A DNA stretch of 64,000 nt from Lindgomyces ingoldianus (taxonomy: Eukaryota; Ascomycota; Dothideomycetes; Pleosporales; Lindgomycetaceae), in assembly GCF_010093535.1 (NCBI RefSeq), contig NW_022985170.1, positions 414,016-478,015 on the forward strand, written 5' to 3'. Of this stretch, positions 44,274 to 57,600 are shown in pieces. The stretch's first letter is position 1. Each line of letters starts with the position of its first letter. Under the pieces are notes generated by a model. The model did not search any database and was not told the origin of the DNA. It saw only the letters and a list, made by a program, of their open reading frames with translations. The position numbers were made by a program, and so were the translations under genes.

Positions 44274-47223
44274 ACAGTTATTAATTGTAGCAATCTCTTG
44301 GCAGTCAGAACAAAAGTGAATTGTCTTCCGCTACTGTATAGTTAAAAAGGTTCTAGCTACTGCAGAAACTGCCTATGCTAATTAATCTCTTAGGTTTTTT
44401 AATACCGCGCTTGCTGAAGAAGTTTATGCCCAAGGGAAAAATTAATGTACTGCTAAAGCTTGTTTGCTAGGCGTGCCTTTTTAGGGTTTAATAAGGCTAG
44501 AAGCAGGTAAAATATGAAGCTAATTTACTGTTCTGTACTAATCCTAGAGACTGTGGGGCTTGTTGCAGCTAAGGCTAAATAATCCATGGAGATTTACCTT
44601 TACTAGCTATCGCCCTCTATAATTAAGGCTCTGCAGCTACAGGGCAACTAGGTTGCTAGAGGACTTAGTATTTTACTAAATAAGCTCTGTGACTATACTA
44701 GCAAGATCGTGTTAAATTAAGCTCTTAAGAGCGTCTAGAAACACTAGTTACTGCAGTAACTATACTGAATAGTAGCTACACCTTTTATTAACTTGTTAGT
44801 AACTGTTACTGCCTGTAAGGTGTTGCAAATGGAGAGGTGGTGTAAGCATGCAGCTATGTAAGAAGCTGATGAAGTGAAGTGTATTGTATAGTCTAAGTGC
44901 TCTGTTACAGAGTATTTATTTACATCTATGATGGCAGGGGCAGTGAGGGCCATGGCAATAGCCAAGGGGCTATAGTGAAGGTAGTAGGAGCTATAGTAAC
45001 AGCAGTAGGGGCTGTTGAGGCACAGGGAACGAAGGTTTCTTTATCATGAATGCGACGTAAGGCTGTTTTAATTCTCTTTATCTAAAATAATAAAACTCTA
45101 TTGCTACCAGTAACGCCTGGCAGTAACAGTTATGTTCTATTAAACACCATGACAGCCCTCGTAACTGCATTAGCTAAAGAATAAGACGCAACTCCTATCT
45201 AGTCCAGGGGAATGTGTGCAGATCGAAACAACTTGTGGAGACCTCGCAGGTGGTCCAGGAATTTGAGGTGCCAATAAAGGACTGGTAATAATCTATATCT
45301 TGCACCAGGTTCTGACGGAGTCCCGAGCAAGAGAATCAGTCCTTAGGAGCGCCCTAATAGCCTACCCTGCCAAGATTTCAGAAGAAGTGTATGAAAGTCT
45401 CAGATCAGATGGCTTTCAGAAAAAGTGGGTCCTTCTCTTCCGCTGCAAGGTCACGGAGCGCCGATACATTCCTCCCAGACTTGTTCATGCACTGTGTGTT
45501 GCATATGATGTCACCACACAGAGAGATTCCCAATAATATGCTCCGGGAGCTTGGTTAGGCCCAGCACACAGTGTGTTGGGGTAATTGCGATGCTGGGATC
45601 CATTGTCTGGTTGAGGGTTGAGTAGATCAGTGGCGAGGAGTTCAGTTCCAAGGGTTGGCAACAAGGTCGACCTATGGTAAATATATACGTAAGGGGTCTT
45701 GAGACAAACCATGTGGAGGCGCCAAGTCGATAGTGGGATAGTGATAGATCGAGTGGGTGGGTACGACGAGGTTGTTCTTGCCTTCACCGAAAAAAAGATA
45801 GCCAGGGAAAACAACACTCACCCAGGAAACTCTCATCCGCCAGGCAATACTGAACCTATCAGCTTCATTTCGATAGTGGATTTGGGCACACAATCTCTAG
45901 GAATGGTAGACTACGATTAACGCGAGGCATTATGACGTTACCTTTCGTCAACGACGCGTTCAAATTAGCCTTATCTGCGATGGTTTGACCCCAATCCATT
46001 CTAGAATATGTCAAGGTTATAGAAAATTCAACAAGGTACTACAAACAAAACCTGATTTAAGGGGAGGCCTAGCCATTGATCACACATTACATTTTTCAAC
46101 TTCATTTTATAAATCTTGAGCTAAAGTTCACGAGAACGAAGTGCAACCCTCATAAAGGCTTCATGCAATTGTCGTGCGGGAGGTAGAAAGAAAGACATTC
46201 ACGAAACACCTGAAAAATAGAGTCTGGGCATCTTGGATTAAAAGCACTCTCCACAGCGAACCCAAAACCGGAGTTATCCATATCGCCCTCCTGCCAGAAG
46301 TGGGAAATTCAATTCAATAGTAGCCCAAACTCGAGTTCTCCGGAGCTAGTGCGTCTTATTCACTATCGAAAACACGTAAAATCCCTCAACTGATCATGCG
46401 TCCGTGCCAAAAGCCCCGTATTAACACCTCTCCACTTTTCCACCCAAGCAAAATGTACCTCTTCATCAACGTTCCACCACTTCCTATCCTCAAATTCTTC
46501 TTCCACAAACACGACCTTCTCCACAGATTCCGAAATTACAGCAGCCAATTATTTCCCGAACAAACAGAATAGAAATGTTAGACGAGGTCTCCTTTCAAAG
46601 AATGTCTGTCCTTTTGATGTAAGCCGCTATGTCAGTGATTGATGTAATTCCCTGATGGAGCAACCTCCAGGGCATGATATCTCTCCAGTCTCAAGGGCGC
46701 TGTGAAAACAGGCGGATTTGGCGGTCGAAAGCATATTGGAGAATCACTGAAAGGCCTATCTGTGATTGATAGGAGTGGCGAGTAGTTCAGTCAGATGAAT
46801 CACTCTGCTCATCCCTCCTCTCTACCTAAAAGTGGACAGTAGACGTAACCCTAGGACCCTTCGGAAGAAAGTGAATCATGCACTATCTCCGCATCCCTTT
46901 TATACGGTGACACCCAAAGCCTCCAAAATTTCCCTATCTTCTGCCCTGAATCACTAACAACACTGCGAAACACGATCCTTTCAGCGATCTCGCAAATGGG
47001 TATTTCCAGCAACAAAAACACGCATCAAATTCCAGTCTAGTAGCACATGTCCAAAGAGGGATCAGCCGTCAAAGACGATGCTCAAGTGACGAAACCGAGA
47101 TGCTAATATCATGCATCCTACACTACCAGTCCTGAAATCCCCCTCGATTCCCGTCTTTATGTTCTACACAGACTAACTTTTGTCTTCCGCCACCCACGGG
47201 CTACCATGCATGTCTCAATTCAC
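44274..47223. other. Repeat-derived, gene-poor desert
   Basis: From 44274 to about 45190 the sequence is T/A-rich and dense in TAA and TAG in all frames, as in RIP-decayed repeats; the hAT element at 43697 seems nested in it. From 45190 to 47223 composition is nearer to normal but no gene is convincing. A minus-strand frame at 46363-46548 (VEKVVFVEEEFEDRKWW) may be a gene fragment. The right-hand end is the 3' flank of the AIM21 gene. Confidence 0.5.
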
Positions 47224-47358
47224 CTATGCCACACTCCCCTTTCTCCCCATCTTCTCTTCAGGGTCCTCCACAGTAGTAGTAGTAGTCGCCACTAATTCAG
47301 GAACCTCTATACTGTCCTTCTTATCTAGCTTCACGCCACCGTCGCTCTCTAGCTCTAG

Positions 47359-47392
<34 letters not shown>

Positions 47393-50253
47393 AGTGTAGG
47401 CTGAACCCGGTTCTCCAACGCAGTTTCCTTCGTAGCAGTCTTCACGAGCTCCGCCTCCTCAGGTTCAACATCCTCCCCTTTTTCCATAGTCTCCTCTGGT
47501 ACACTTAGTTTCCCAGCAGTGTCTTTCCTCTCTGGAACCTTCAGCGCTTTTGCAATCTCCTTCGCCACCTTCGCAGCTGGCACATCCACAGCGCCATCAT
47601 CAGCAATACTCCAAAGCGTGCTCACCGTTGCAAACTCCAGTTTTGGGGCAGGGACGGCGACTTCCGCAACCGCGGTAGCCGCTGCAGCCGGAGACGGCGA
47701 ACTCGTCGGTTTCCTCCTCTGCGGACCCTTCGCACGGCCTTTCCTCGCATCCTGCAACGGCTTGGGCGCTTCTTCTTCCTTCTCTGGCTCCGGTTCCTTG
47801 ACTTTCGGAGCCTGTGGTCCTAATCCTAATTTCGAGTTCAGATCTTTCAAGAACCCTGCTTGAAGGGCTGCAATCTTGGATCCACCTGGTCGGACAGGAA
47901 CGGGTGGTTTAGCTTTCGGTGGTGGCGCCTCGTCTCTCGCTTCCACTTGCGGAACAGAATCCTCTGATTTCTTTGTGATGGGTTTACTTGGTCGGACTGG
48001 GACTTGCGGTTTCGGTTTATCAGGAATAACCGGAGCCTTCTTGTCTATCGGGCTAAGCTCCTTCACTTTTTGGGGTCTGGCGGTTATGAACGGTCTCGCT
48101 GGGACGGTGGGTTTCTCAACGGCGGGGGAGTCTTCGGCATACTCGTTTGTATCTTCGATCTGAGGAGCGCTGACAGTGGTGACGAGTTGGCCATGATCAG
48201 GGGCATCTTCCCAAATGTCGTGCGAAGGGAAGCGCGGCTGCATGCCAGGACGGGTAGGCATGTCACCAAGGACGTCTTTGTTGAGGTTTGATTTCGCGAA
48301 ACGTTTCGTTTTCTCTGGCAGGAAGGATTTCTGGTCTTCTTCTGGAGTATCTTCTTTACGAGCTTTCTCAGTCGCAGGCTTCTCAAACCCCTTGCTAGAA
48401 TCCACTTCTCCAGGAGTTGACGGCTCTTCGGGAGCTTGAGGGGTGTCAACAGTAGTGGTAATGAGAAGACTGCTAGGCGTGTCCTCCCACACATCTTGAC
48501 TCGGGAAGTGATGCCGAGCGAGGTCAGGCCGCTTGAGCTTTTCGGTAGAAGTCTTGGGCTTCTTCTCATGCTCTTCGTCATCAGGGAAAAGAGGCTCATA
48601 CTCCCTGACATGGTCGAGTGGAGTTCCACTCCTGTCACGCTCACCCGGACTGGTGAATCTCTGTAAGCCCGGAGTGCCCGAATGAATGCTGTTGTTCCTG
48701 CTTGATCCTCTGCTGACGCTCTGGCGGCCGGTAATATACGAAGGAACACCATCCACTTCGTTGATTGTATACTCGCCGCTGCCACGGCGTTCAAGCTCAG
48801 GGCTTACAGCGGGCTGCCTGAATTCAGCGTCAGGGTGCTTGTCAATTTCGTCAGAGGCAAGGATAGGAACGCCGTAGCCGCGCTCAGAGACCCATCCACC
48901 TTCCTCAGCCGTGTTGCCGCCCTCGGGACCAAGGTCTTCCTTTGGTGGGTCGTAGCCACCGCCTCCGATCTTGCTGGAACGATGGGAAGGAGGGTCAATG
49001 TGAATAACCTCGTCATCCGCCTCATCATCGCCCTTCTTCTCAAGTGTGTTAGCTGGGAAGCTCATCTGCTTCAACGGCGACTCAACCTTCTCAGTCTTAT
49101 GGATCGAAGGCGGGCGACCAGACGTCGGCCTCGGGCCTGTTATCCTCGAAGCAAACTCTTCACTCGCCATGTAACCAACCTGCTCATCAGGCGTTCCAAT
49201 AACTTCTCTTGAAGTACCTGCATTCCTTGATCAGTATCAGCCACAGACTGGCGGACTCGCCATCAATAGCATACCCATTCCGATTCCCATGTTAGCTGAT
49301 GAGCGCACCAGCTTGACAAGGTCATCTCCCACCCAATGATAATCCTTTCGGTTTTCCTGGATATGCGGGCCGTATTCACCCTGTTTCTCGCGCTTGAGAT
49401 CTTCGGGATGCCGCTCGTACCACTTCTGCTCGAATTCGTTGTTCGGGATGACGCCATGGCCGTGCATGCCGTAGCTGCCAGGTGGGCCGTGGAAGATTTC
49501 CCTCCCGCTTTTGGTGCGCGAGTGATGGCGACCGGAAGGCTGGCCACCCTTGTTAGAGAAGCCTACTCCGGTAGCGCCTGCTCCCTGCTCATATGGCGAG
49601 GGGGTCGGGGCCTGGACATCTCCAGCATTGGGATACATGGGCACCTGAAGGCCGATTTCCGGAATGCCCTGTTCCTCGGTTTCCTTGTATATCGACGTGG
49701 GGCGGGAGCGGCCGCCGTTAGAGGACTCTGAGCAGCCCGACTCAGGCCCGTGGGCCGACTTCTCGTCCGGGAACAGGCTCTTGCCAATACCGGCAGCCGC
49801 GGCCTGAGAGGAGTCGGTGCGCGTAACAGTAGCAATCCTGCTCTTGGCCGTTGCGCTTGGGACGGAGGCAGTGGGAGCATACAGGGGCAAGTCCCCAGCT
49901 ATATTTTTAGTTTGTTGTGGGGATGGCTCCTGGTCGCTGTCGGTCTTGTGCAGCTCTTCGAGGCTCGCGTACTCGCTGCCCTCCTGGCCAATCGAGGGGA
50001 GAGTGACGCTGGGCGGGCGGGGAGGCAGCTCAGCGCTGAGATGGGTGTCTTTGTGCTGAAATTTTCCGCCATTGGTGAGGAAAGCCGGATCGTTCAAAGG
50101 GGACCGGGCAAAGGTATCGCGGTTAGGAGAAATGGAGCGGTCGGCGCTGCGCTTAGGACGGGGAGGAATCTTGGGGACATCCATACTGGAGCTGCTGGAG
50201 GGGACGTTCTGGGTGGAGCGAGCTGGACGCGGGGGTAATGTCGGAGCAGCCAT
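47224..50253 (-). CDS. AIM21: AIM21-like actin-patch protein
   Basis: Model: complement(join(47224..49217, 49275..50253)), 990 residues; the intron is GTATGC..GCAG. The N-terminus is a chain of Pro-rich SH3-ligand motifs (TLPPRPARS, KIPPRPKRS, ELPPRPPSV). A conserved central block follows: PNNEFEQKWYERHPEDLKRE, HWVGDDLVKLV, and SREVIGTPDEQVGYMASEE across the junction. This block is typical of fungal Aim21 proteins. Further repeats of the type FPSQDVWEDTP / FPSHDIWEDAP, more Pro/Lys motifs (PPVPVRPGGSK) and an EP repeat near the C-terminus complete it. Yeast Aim21 acts at cortical actin patches, where with Tda2 it counteracts actin-filament growth. Most of the chain should be disordered. Long open frames on the other strand are shadows of its biased composition. 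Confidence 0.85.
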
Positions 50254-50507
50254 TGTGGAAGTGTGTGGAGATGCAATTCTAAGTTGGAGAGCGAGGATGA
50301 AGGAGTATCTGAGGCTGGAGGGCTTGCTGGGGCAGGTTAGTCTCAGCCGAAGGAAGCCATTGAGGGCGTGAAACAGAGCAGGTCAGATAAGCCGAAGAGA
50401 GCCAATCAGGGCAGCTGCGATTCGCCGCATTGCACCGTGAAGCTACAGACAAAGAGGAAGGGAAGCCACTTACTAGCACAGAAACTACTCGTCGCCCTAA
50501 ATATCTG

Positions 50508-50508
<1 letters not shown>

Positions 50509-50534
<26 letters not shown>
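50509..50534. repeat. GA dinucleotide microsatellite
   Basis: About 13 GA/AG units following ATATCTG. It lies about 260 bp upstream of the AIM21 start codon on the minus strand, where it reads as TC, like the pyrimidine tracts of many fungal promoters. Confidence 0.9.
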
Positions 50535-50538
<4 letters not shown>

Positions 50539-51336
50539 GGAGGCTGGTCAAGGTGAAAGATGCAGCAAAGCCGTGGTCCAGAATGCAGCACCCGGGCACA
50601 AGCACTTTATGTAGTCTTCTGCTTGGGGGACCCGGCCCACATTGACCTCACTCGTGAAAGCAAGAATGCCAGCGGCGCCAACCCTGTCCGGGCCTACATT
50701 AGCCTCTCACCACAGCTGCTACCGAACTGCCTCTCTGTGCGGTCAAAAGAACGCTGCGCCAATGCCGCCTCTCGCCATTGCGATTGAGTGCTCAACGGCC
50801 ATCTCCCACCTGCGCCCAAGCTGCAAGAGATCGCTTACACTGCCCGTGCGCTAGCCTGCATCGGGTCTTGCACGAATCCTGCGCCGATCAACGAAGACAC
50901 CAGCTTCAACTCTTCAACTCCCCCAAATCCCAGTTTCCCCTCTTCCTTCTCGTCGCACCCCTCTGCACTTCATCTCCCTCTATCCCACCCATATAGACCC
51001 CAATATTCCCTCTCCTAACACCCTCCCCATAACTCCTCGCCAGCCGTGCAAATTGCAGAATTTGCGCACCAGCTGCCGGAGCCCCAACTAGCCTACGCCA
51101 CTCTGCCCTAGCCATTTTCCCCGCGTGCCCTGTGATCGAGGCAGCTGGTTCCTGGCCCCTGGCCGACTGCAATCCAGCCAAGTCGAGGTAACCAACCGTC
51201 GTCATCACCACCTGACAAGCTCAGAATTGCTTTGACAGCTTGCTAGTAGGCACATTTTTGGCGTTCCGCGGTTGACGAGCTTGAACAACAGACAGCTCGA
51301 GTGGTAGTTGGGTCTCCCCCACCCCAGCAAAGCGCA

Positions 51337-51369
51337 ACACACACAGCACAGCACAGCACAGCACAGCAA
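51337..51369. repeat. Short tandem repeat, unit ACAGC
   Basis: Six or so copies of a 5-bp unit (ACAGC/CAGCA) in a row, slightly degenerate at the ends. No function apparent. Confidence 0.85.
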
Positions 51370-52101
51370 CACTGGTGAAGCGGATCCCAGCCGTTGAAAG
51401 TATCTGAAGATGGGCTGAGGAGGTGAGATGATGAAATCGAAAATCGTGATATTGCGCCATGCAGCTGTTTCTGTGGGCCCTGCGATTTTCCGTCTCTGCA
51501 TTGCTATTACGTACATCCCCACCACTTGCACCCCAAGGTCCACAACGCGAGAATCACATCGTTTCAACATCGCGTGAGCCAGTTCAGACATCCCACAATA
51601 CAACAACGTGCAATAGTCTAGCTATCGAATCAATCGATTGTTCGGAACCAGGACCACGATATTCCAGCCCAAGGCCGAAGGTGCCGTGCCGTGATGCGAG
51701 CGTGCTACATATGGAATCCCCCAGCCCCCGACCAAGCCTTTTCGTGGGAGGAAAGACAGAAAGAACTGAACATGCCCGCCTGCCTGCCGGAATAGAACGC
51801 CTAGCTGTTGAATTGATGATACAAGAAAATGAAGTTTGTTACCCCCAAAAGTCCTAATGAGTCTTCATCTCCTTGTTGTCAAGAAGAATCACTACTGCCC
51901 TGCGATTAACTTGCAGAACATTGGCAGACTGGCATAACCATGACCTGATGGATCTCCCCCGGCTTCGTATCCCACCACCATCGCTTTCGCCTTCTCCGGT
52001 CCCCTGTTGCATTGCACCACCATCCAGAGCGGGACTACCGCAAACACTATCCATGACATCTCCAATCTGTCACCGACAACAGCCCTCTCCCCACCAAGTC
52101 T

Positions 52102-52900
52102 CTATATGATCATCTGCGCAACACCCTGGCCACCAAGCGTCTTGCTACCTTGGAACGCCTGGCCTTTGACGCCAGCGGCCAGATAGAACAGGGCTGCAAT
52201 CAACAACAGAACAGCCGCAGCAATCAGACTCGAGGCTGCGACCGAGATGCTAATCCACTGTATCACGCTCATGACGGCATAGATGGCGGCGCGCATGTAG
52301 TTTGTTTCGAATCGGCGGATGAAGCCGTCAAAGGCGGGGGAGGTCGGACAAATGCGAAGGAGGAGCGGGATCTCGATGAAGATGATGATAAAGGCGCACA
52401 CCCTGATGGATTGTTAATGTAGGCGACGAGTTGACAGAAGAAGGGAGGAAGGGAAGAGGCGGTTGAACTTACAGACATATCACGCTGAAAATGATGAGAA
52501 GGTTGAAATGGAAGATGTTGGCGATTCCAAGCGCGAAACAGAGGAATATGCACAGCACGCCGGTCCTACGTAGCGTTAGCATCAAGCTGCTTTGTGTCTA
52601 CCGTATCTCCTTCGCATCCGCGATGAACCCGCAGTCAAGAGCATTGCGGCATGGTAATTGTCTTGGGCTTCTAGTGCATTGCGAACTGCGGAGGACCGGC
52701 ACCATCTCCGCGATGGCCACCAGGCCGCAGCTCTTCGCACACGCATTCCCCGACCTCAAACATGATGCCAATATGAAGGCGCAACTAACCATTGACCGTA
52801 TATACCTGCGCAAAGAAGTATCGTCAGTAAGCACTCAAAACATCTCAGCTGCGGTCTCCTCACTGAAATTCCTCGACTTGAACTCCTCAGCAAGCGTCAT
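52102..52900 (-). CDS. TVP18: Golgi membrane protein TVP18
   Basis: Model: complement(join(52102..52402, 52473..52565, 52790..52805, 52864..52900)), 148 residues, the usual length. It has a tiny first exon (37 nt) and a 16-nt micro-exon; splicing gives MTLAEEFKSRNFSIYGQW, typical of the family. Four hydrophobic helices follow: GVLCIFLCFALGIAN, IFSVICLVCAFIIIFIEIP, IYAVMSVIQWISISV and ASSLIAAAVLLLIAAL. TVP18 is a Tlg2-vesicle protein of the late Golgi with a role in membrane trafficking. A large second intron (224 nt) separates the micro-exon from the first membrane helix. It is divergent from TAD2 at 53532. Confidence 0.93.
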
Positions 52901-53531
52901 CTTTGCAACAAGTTCCACCCACAGACTCTTATTAAGTGGACAAAAATATCGTGGTCGTGAACGGAATATTCGCAGCCGTTGTAATCTCGCAAGCTCGCTT
53001 TGTTGATGTCCTCGCAAAGTAATACGCTCAGCCCTACAGCAACGGATAGCTTGGACGATCGATCAGGGCCGGAGTCTTAGGGTTTTGTCAATGGAGTGCT
53101 AGGTGGTGTACGTGGACTACTGCGTGTGCGGATGTGGCGATGCAAGAGGCGTGATTTGGTGAATGTTGTTATTGTGTTGCCTGCGTTGTTCGCTGCTGCT
53201 TCCACGTCGTCTCACTACTCCCGCTCGGTCGCGGCTCTTGCCGAAAGGGAAGGGCCTGGGCGGATCAATGCCGGCCCGATGTGCTTACGTTTGTTCCTTC
53301 TTATTTTTGGATCTCGGTTGGGAATCAACGCCTTCTGGGAATATCTCGCAAGCTTTTCCTCCACAGAATCAGATCAGATCAATCATCAACCTGCGCCCCG
53401 CGCGGTGACGCCACAGCAATTCATCCGTTCAGAGTGGCTATCTAACCCCCCTGCTTCCAGAAGGAGTTAGCGATCCCGCTGGGGGACGAACTGCTTGCCA
53501 AGCCTTAGATGCAGATCATGACCCTGGCACG
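52901..53531. promoter_or_regulatory. Divergent promoter region of TVP18 and TAD2
   Basis: 0.63 kb between two head-to-head housekeeping genes. No gene recognised; the plus-strand frame at 53096-53470 has no motif. Confidence 0.45.
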
Positions 53532-54324
53532 ATGAATCCGGAGGGAAAGGCGTATCATGAGCGCTTCATGCGCGAAGCCATCGACATGGTGAGATATCTC
53601 CTCAAGCCATCTGTAAACATCATACTTGCAACTACTAACCAAGTGGACTTTCCCACAATTCTTTTCTTAACTCTTAATACATCATTGAATAACCAAGCTT
53701 CTAATAATACTCCTCCAACTTCCGCCTACACTTTTCCAAACCCCAATCATGTGATCCCTACTCACACCTCCTAGGCCGAGCTCGCCCTCCGCAGCGACGA
53801 AACCCCTGTAGGCTGTATCTTCGTCCACAACTCCGCCATCATCGGACGAGGCATGAACGCCACGAACCGCACTCTCAATGGCACCCGCCACGCCGAGTTC
53901 ATTGCCTTGGCCCAGATTCTGGAAAATTATCCTATCAGCATCTTGAAAGAAACAGATCTCTACGTTACCGTCGAACCCTGTGTAATGTGCGCCTCCGTGC
54001 TTCGTCAGTACGGAATCCGAGCTGTGTATTTCGGATGTTGGAATGAGCGGTTTGGAGGCACCGGGGGCGTGCTGAATATCCATTCCGAGTAAGATCTCCT
54101 GCTCCTCTAATTCTGAATACATGTCCTATACTTATTTTGCTTGCAGTCCAAGTGTGGACAAGCCCTATCCGGTGTATGGAGGAATTTTCCGCGAGGAAGC
54201 TATTCTGCTGCTCCGAAAATTCTACATCCAAGAGAACGAGAAAGCACCGGAACCAACGAAAAAGAGGACCCGCGAGTTGAAGACAGATATCCTACCTATG
54301 GAACTCCATGGCCCGAAGCCCTGA
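53532..54324 (+). CDS. TAD2: tRNA-specific adenosine-34 deaminase, catalytic subunit TAD2
   Basis: Model: join(53532..53588, 53775..54088, 54147..54324), 182 residues. Introns are GT-AG and the first is long (186 nt). The cytidine/deoxycytidylate-deaminase fold motifs are present: DETPVGCIFV, then NGTRHAEFIAL with the zinc His and proton-shuttling Glu, and VEPCVMCASVL with the two zinc Cys. NERFGGTGGVL follows, as expected for TadA/ADAT2. With its partner Tad3 it converts A34 to inosine in the wobble position of several tRNAs; it is essential in yeast. Length fits a catalytic subunit without extra domains. It converges with the ATR gene. Confidence 0.95.
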
Positions 54325-54679
54325 CTATACACGTCGACGTCCTACTTGCATGGATTGAGCGGTTTACTGATGACTTTCCACTAACTCTACTAAAGTTGAT
54401 GGAGGCATGTTTTGAACCAATTCGCCATATTCTCGAGTAAGTCTCACGTCCAGGAGAATTAAAGAGTATCAGGACCAGCTATGAAGGGGAAGAGGTTTGC
54501 GAAGGACATTGGAAACCCTACTCAGTTACCATGAGAGAGCTTCGAGAACGACATCATACATAGTCAATGTAGATATACACCCTACTACAGCAACTAAATA
54601 CCAAGAAAAGAAGACTATAAACTCCATTATCCATTCAATCTCTCACTCAGATTTTCCTGTCATAATCCCATCCCTCACT
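54325..54679. other. Convergent intergenic region
   Basis: Shared 3' flank of TAD2 (plus) and the ATR-type kinase (minus), 355 bp. No gene recognised. Confidence 0.5.
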
Positions 54680-57600
54680 CTAAAAGAAAGCACACCAACC
54701 AATATACATCGCCGCCAGGTTCTTTGGATCCCTCGCCATCTGTACTAGTGCATCAACATATCCTTCGACACTCAACGGCACACTCTCACCCCTCATCAAC
54801 CCGGCCACCTTCCCCTTCACACTCTCCAGCACATCCTGCGGGGTATCCGGGACACCTGGGATCTTCTTCTTCCTCTTTCCCCCTAAGAAGTCCGCCGTTG
54901 GATCATGCACAAACGTTTCCAAAATCGTGATGAGCGTATCCTCATGCTGCCTAAGCTGTTTATACGTGAGCTCAGCGGCGGTGCGAAACGGGCCTTCGAT
55001 GCCTTGCGGGCCCATGGCATCTACCATATTATGCGTGAGTCTAAAGGGCACGAGTTCCGGTTTCTCGAACGTCAGTCCTTTATCGAAGAGGCAGTTAAAG
55101 TCGACATGGAAAGTCCCACCATTTCCTTCCTCCAGCAAGACGTTCTCGCCGTGGCGATCTCCCAAGCCAAGCACATGTCCTACAATACTCATGACCGCGC
55201 AGGACCGCGTATACCGCAGTCGAGCCGCGAACCAGGCCTCTGGTTCCGGGAACGCTTCGACGAACCATTCATACAGCACAGGTGGGAACTTGCTCAATAT
55301 TTTGTGCGTGAAGATGCTGACTTTGCTGGCATCGGAACAGGCTTCGTTGAGCAGGAGTCGTAGTTCGCCGTAGTCGATTGGCACATTTTTCTGTCGGTAG
55401 AGACGGATAATGATGTCGCGCATGGGTTTGAGGCCTTCGACCCATTCGATAGTGCCGCATTCTTCGTTGAGTGGGGTCACCCCATACGTTTTGATATAAA
55501 GACGGCGCTTGCTAGATTCGATGTCGCGTTGTAGCGCGCGATTTATCATGGCGTTGAATTCCATGAGGCGCTGGTCTTTGCGGAGGTCGTCTTTAGGTTT
55601 GCAGAGGAGTCCGTAGGAGCGCCCGTCGGAGCCTCGGACGTTAACTTTTCGCGGTCGTTGGAGGGAGCTCAGGACGAGCACGTCGTCCATGAATTGTGAG
55701 ATCGTAATGACATCCTGCGCGAATGGATTATGGCTGCGGATTGTCCTGCTGTCATTCCCAGCCGGGAGATTCGCAAGCATTGTCGCTTCGATTGGAACGA
55801 CGAGAGCACAAGGGGCGAGCTTGTGATTGAATCCAAGGTCCTTGGACAAGCTTACGTGTGGCACACGTTGTTCGACAGGAGCATCGCAGGCAGCAAGTAG
55901 AGCGTCCGCAAGCCTTTGGCCGTGTATTATCAAGGCCTTTAGGTCGATCATACTATTCTTCCGTTTCGTCGTCTCCTTGAATTTGTTAGTCAACTGAAGA
56001 GCACTCCACCGAGCATATTACTTACGCCTCTCAATTTACTCAAAACCGCCACCCCTCGAGCACGACGGTCATCCTGTGTCGCCCTAGGCACAGCTAGAAG
56101 ACTCCAAAGAGCCTGCTGTGGGTATTGGGATGCAACCTTCAAGATGATGCTTTGAAGAACGTCCCATACAGTCTTGTGGGGATGGCTGATACGTGTGATG
56201 ATCTGCGGGAAAGCTGTGTACCATGAGAACGCAGGCATTCGGTCGGCTGTATACCTCTTGATATGCCGGTTGATCTGCTCCAAGAAGTTCACTTTGTAGT
56301 CGTAAATTTCTTTGTCCGCTGCAGCCCTTGGTTGAGTATTGTAAACATCCATACCCAAATCCAGCCACAACGTGAGGATTTTCGGGATGGTTTGGTAGTA
56401 ATACTTCGTACCGTAAACGACGGAGCGAACGAAATTCTCAATTACGAGCTTCGCCGTCTCACCGCAAAGGTATACCATGGTTTGTTTCTGCCTGGGCAAT
56501 TTCTTCTCAGATTCAAGAAGCTTGAGATAGTGACGGCCGAGATAGTAATGGCCCTTGTCCCACCTAGGAAAAGCCATCAACCCAGAAGCATACGCATCTT
56601 TGAGGGCAATAGCCTTTGTCTGCCCGGCTCGGTCAAGCCATTTCGCTAACAGCAATTGAGCGTGCGATTTGACTTTGTTCGGCGCTTGTTGTTGGTCTAC
56701 CGTAACACCCACTGAAACCTCAATGTTCATAGAGTCTCTAGGCTGAAAAGCGTTGCTAGTGATGGCGCCTTGGAGATTCTGGATGGCTTTCCGGTGATGG
56801 CCTTCCTTCCACATGAGCTTAGAGTACTCAATTTTGGAAGCGTCATCCCCAAGCTCAGAAGCATGGAGCACTGAGTTAAAGGCCGTGGAGGTGAATTCTG
56901 CCTTTCGTGCTAGTCTCGCACTCGTGAGCCATGCAGATGCAATATCTAGCTTCGCAAATTCAATGCTAGAAAAGTGAGTAATATGGTCAGTTCTAAAAAG
57001 GATGATTTCATACCTTGATAATTGCATCACTGCACGGCGCACGCCGAGTAGGTATTGCTTGTCTGAAGTGTACGCACCCAAAATTTCTAGTCGCCGGTCT
57101 AGATTCTCCAGAATCGTTTCCCGTTCACGAGAGGTCTCGGACGACATCCCACTAATGGCTTCGACTTCGTAAAGCACATGTAGCTTGACTAGGCTATCAT
57201 GACAAGCATGTAAGGATGCAGTCGAAGTGGGTGACAGGCTTTTGGCAACGGCTTCTCGCAAAGACTCAATCATCTGCTTAAATTCGTCACTCTTCTTTCG
57301 ACGCAAAGCGAGCAGCGCTCGTCCCACTCCGACATTGAAGTCTAGAGAAGACTGTATCGACTGCTCTGATGAAGACGAGAGGATTCTCTCTAACTGTTCC
57401 CATTTTCCTGTCGACCAAGCGGCTTCGGCAGCGAACGGAAGGGTCCCAGGAGAGAAAGAGTTAGATGCATGGAAGCCGTCTACGTAATTGAGTATAGAGT
57501 CTTCCCTCTATTAGCAATGCCCACTGAAGCCTTATAGTCCGCTTACCGTATTGACCCGACTCTTTGAGGCAGGTTAGAAGGTTGATCTGAGTTTCCGAAT

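Larger units (their letters stand above)
50254..52101. promoter_or_regulatory. Long upstream region of the AIM21 gene, with microsatellites
   Basis: 1.85 kb between the start of AIM21 and the 3' end of TVP18, both on the minus strand. It holds a GA microsatellite and a CAGCA-type repeat. Several open frames on both strands are C- or GA-rich low-complexity and are not called. A long 5' leader of AIM21 is possible. Confidence 0.45.

Noticed and set aside
45300..45536. Plus-strand frame of 78 codons
   Set aside because: The start is not an ATG, the frame is short and without motif, and it lies in the repeat-rich desert.
48084..48794. Second minus-strand frame of 236 codons inside AIM21
   Set aside because: Out of frame with the AIM21 coding sequence and Arg/Ser/Leu-biased; a shadow.
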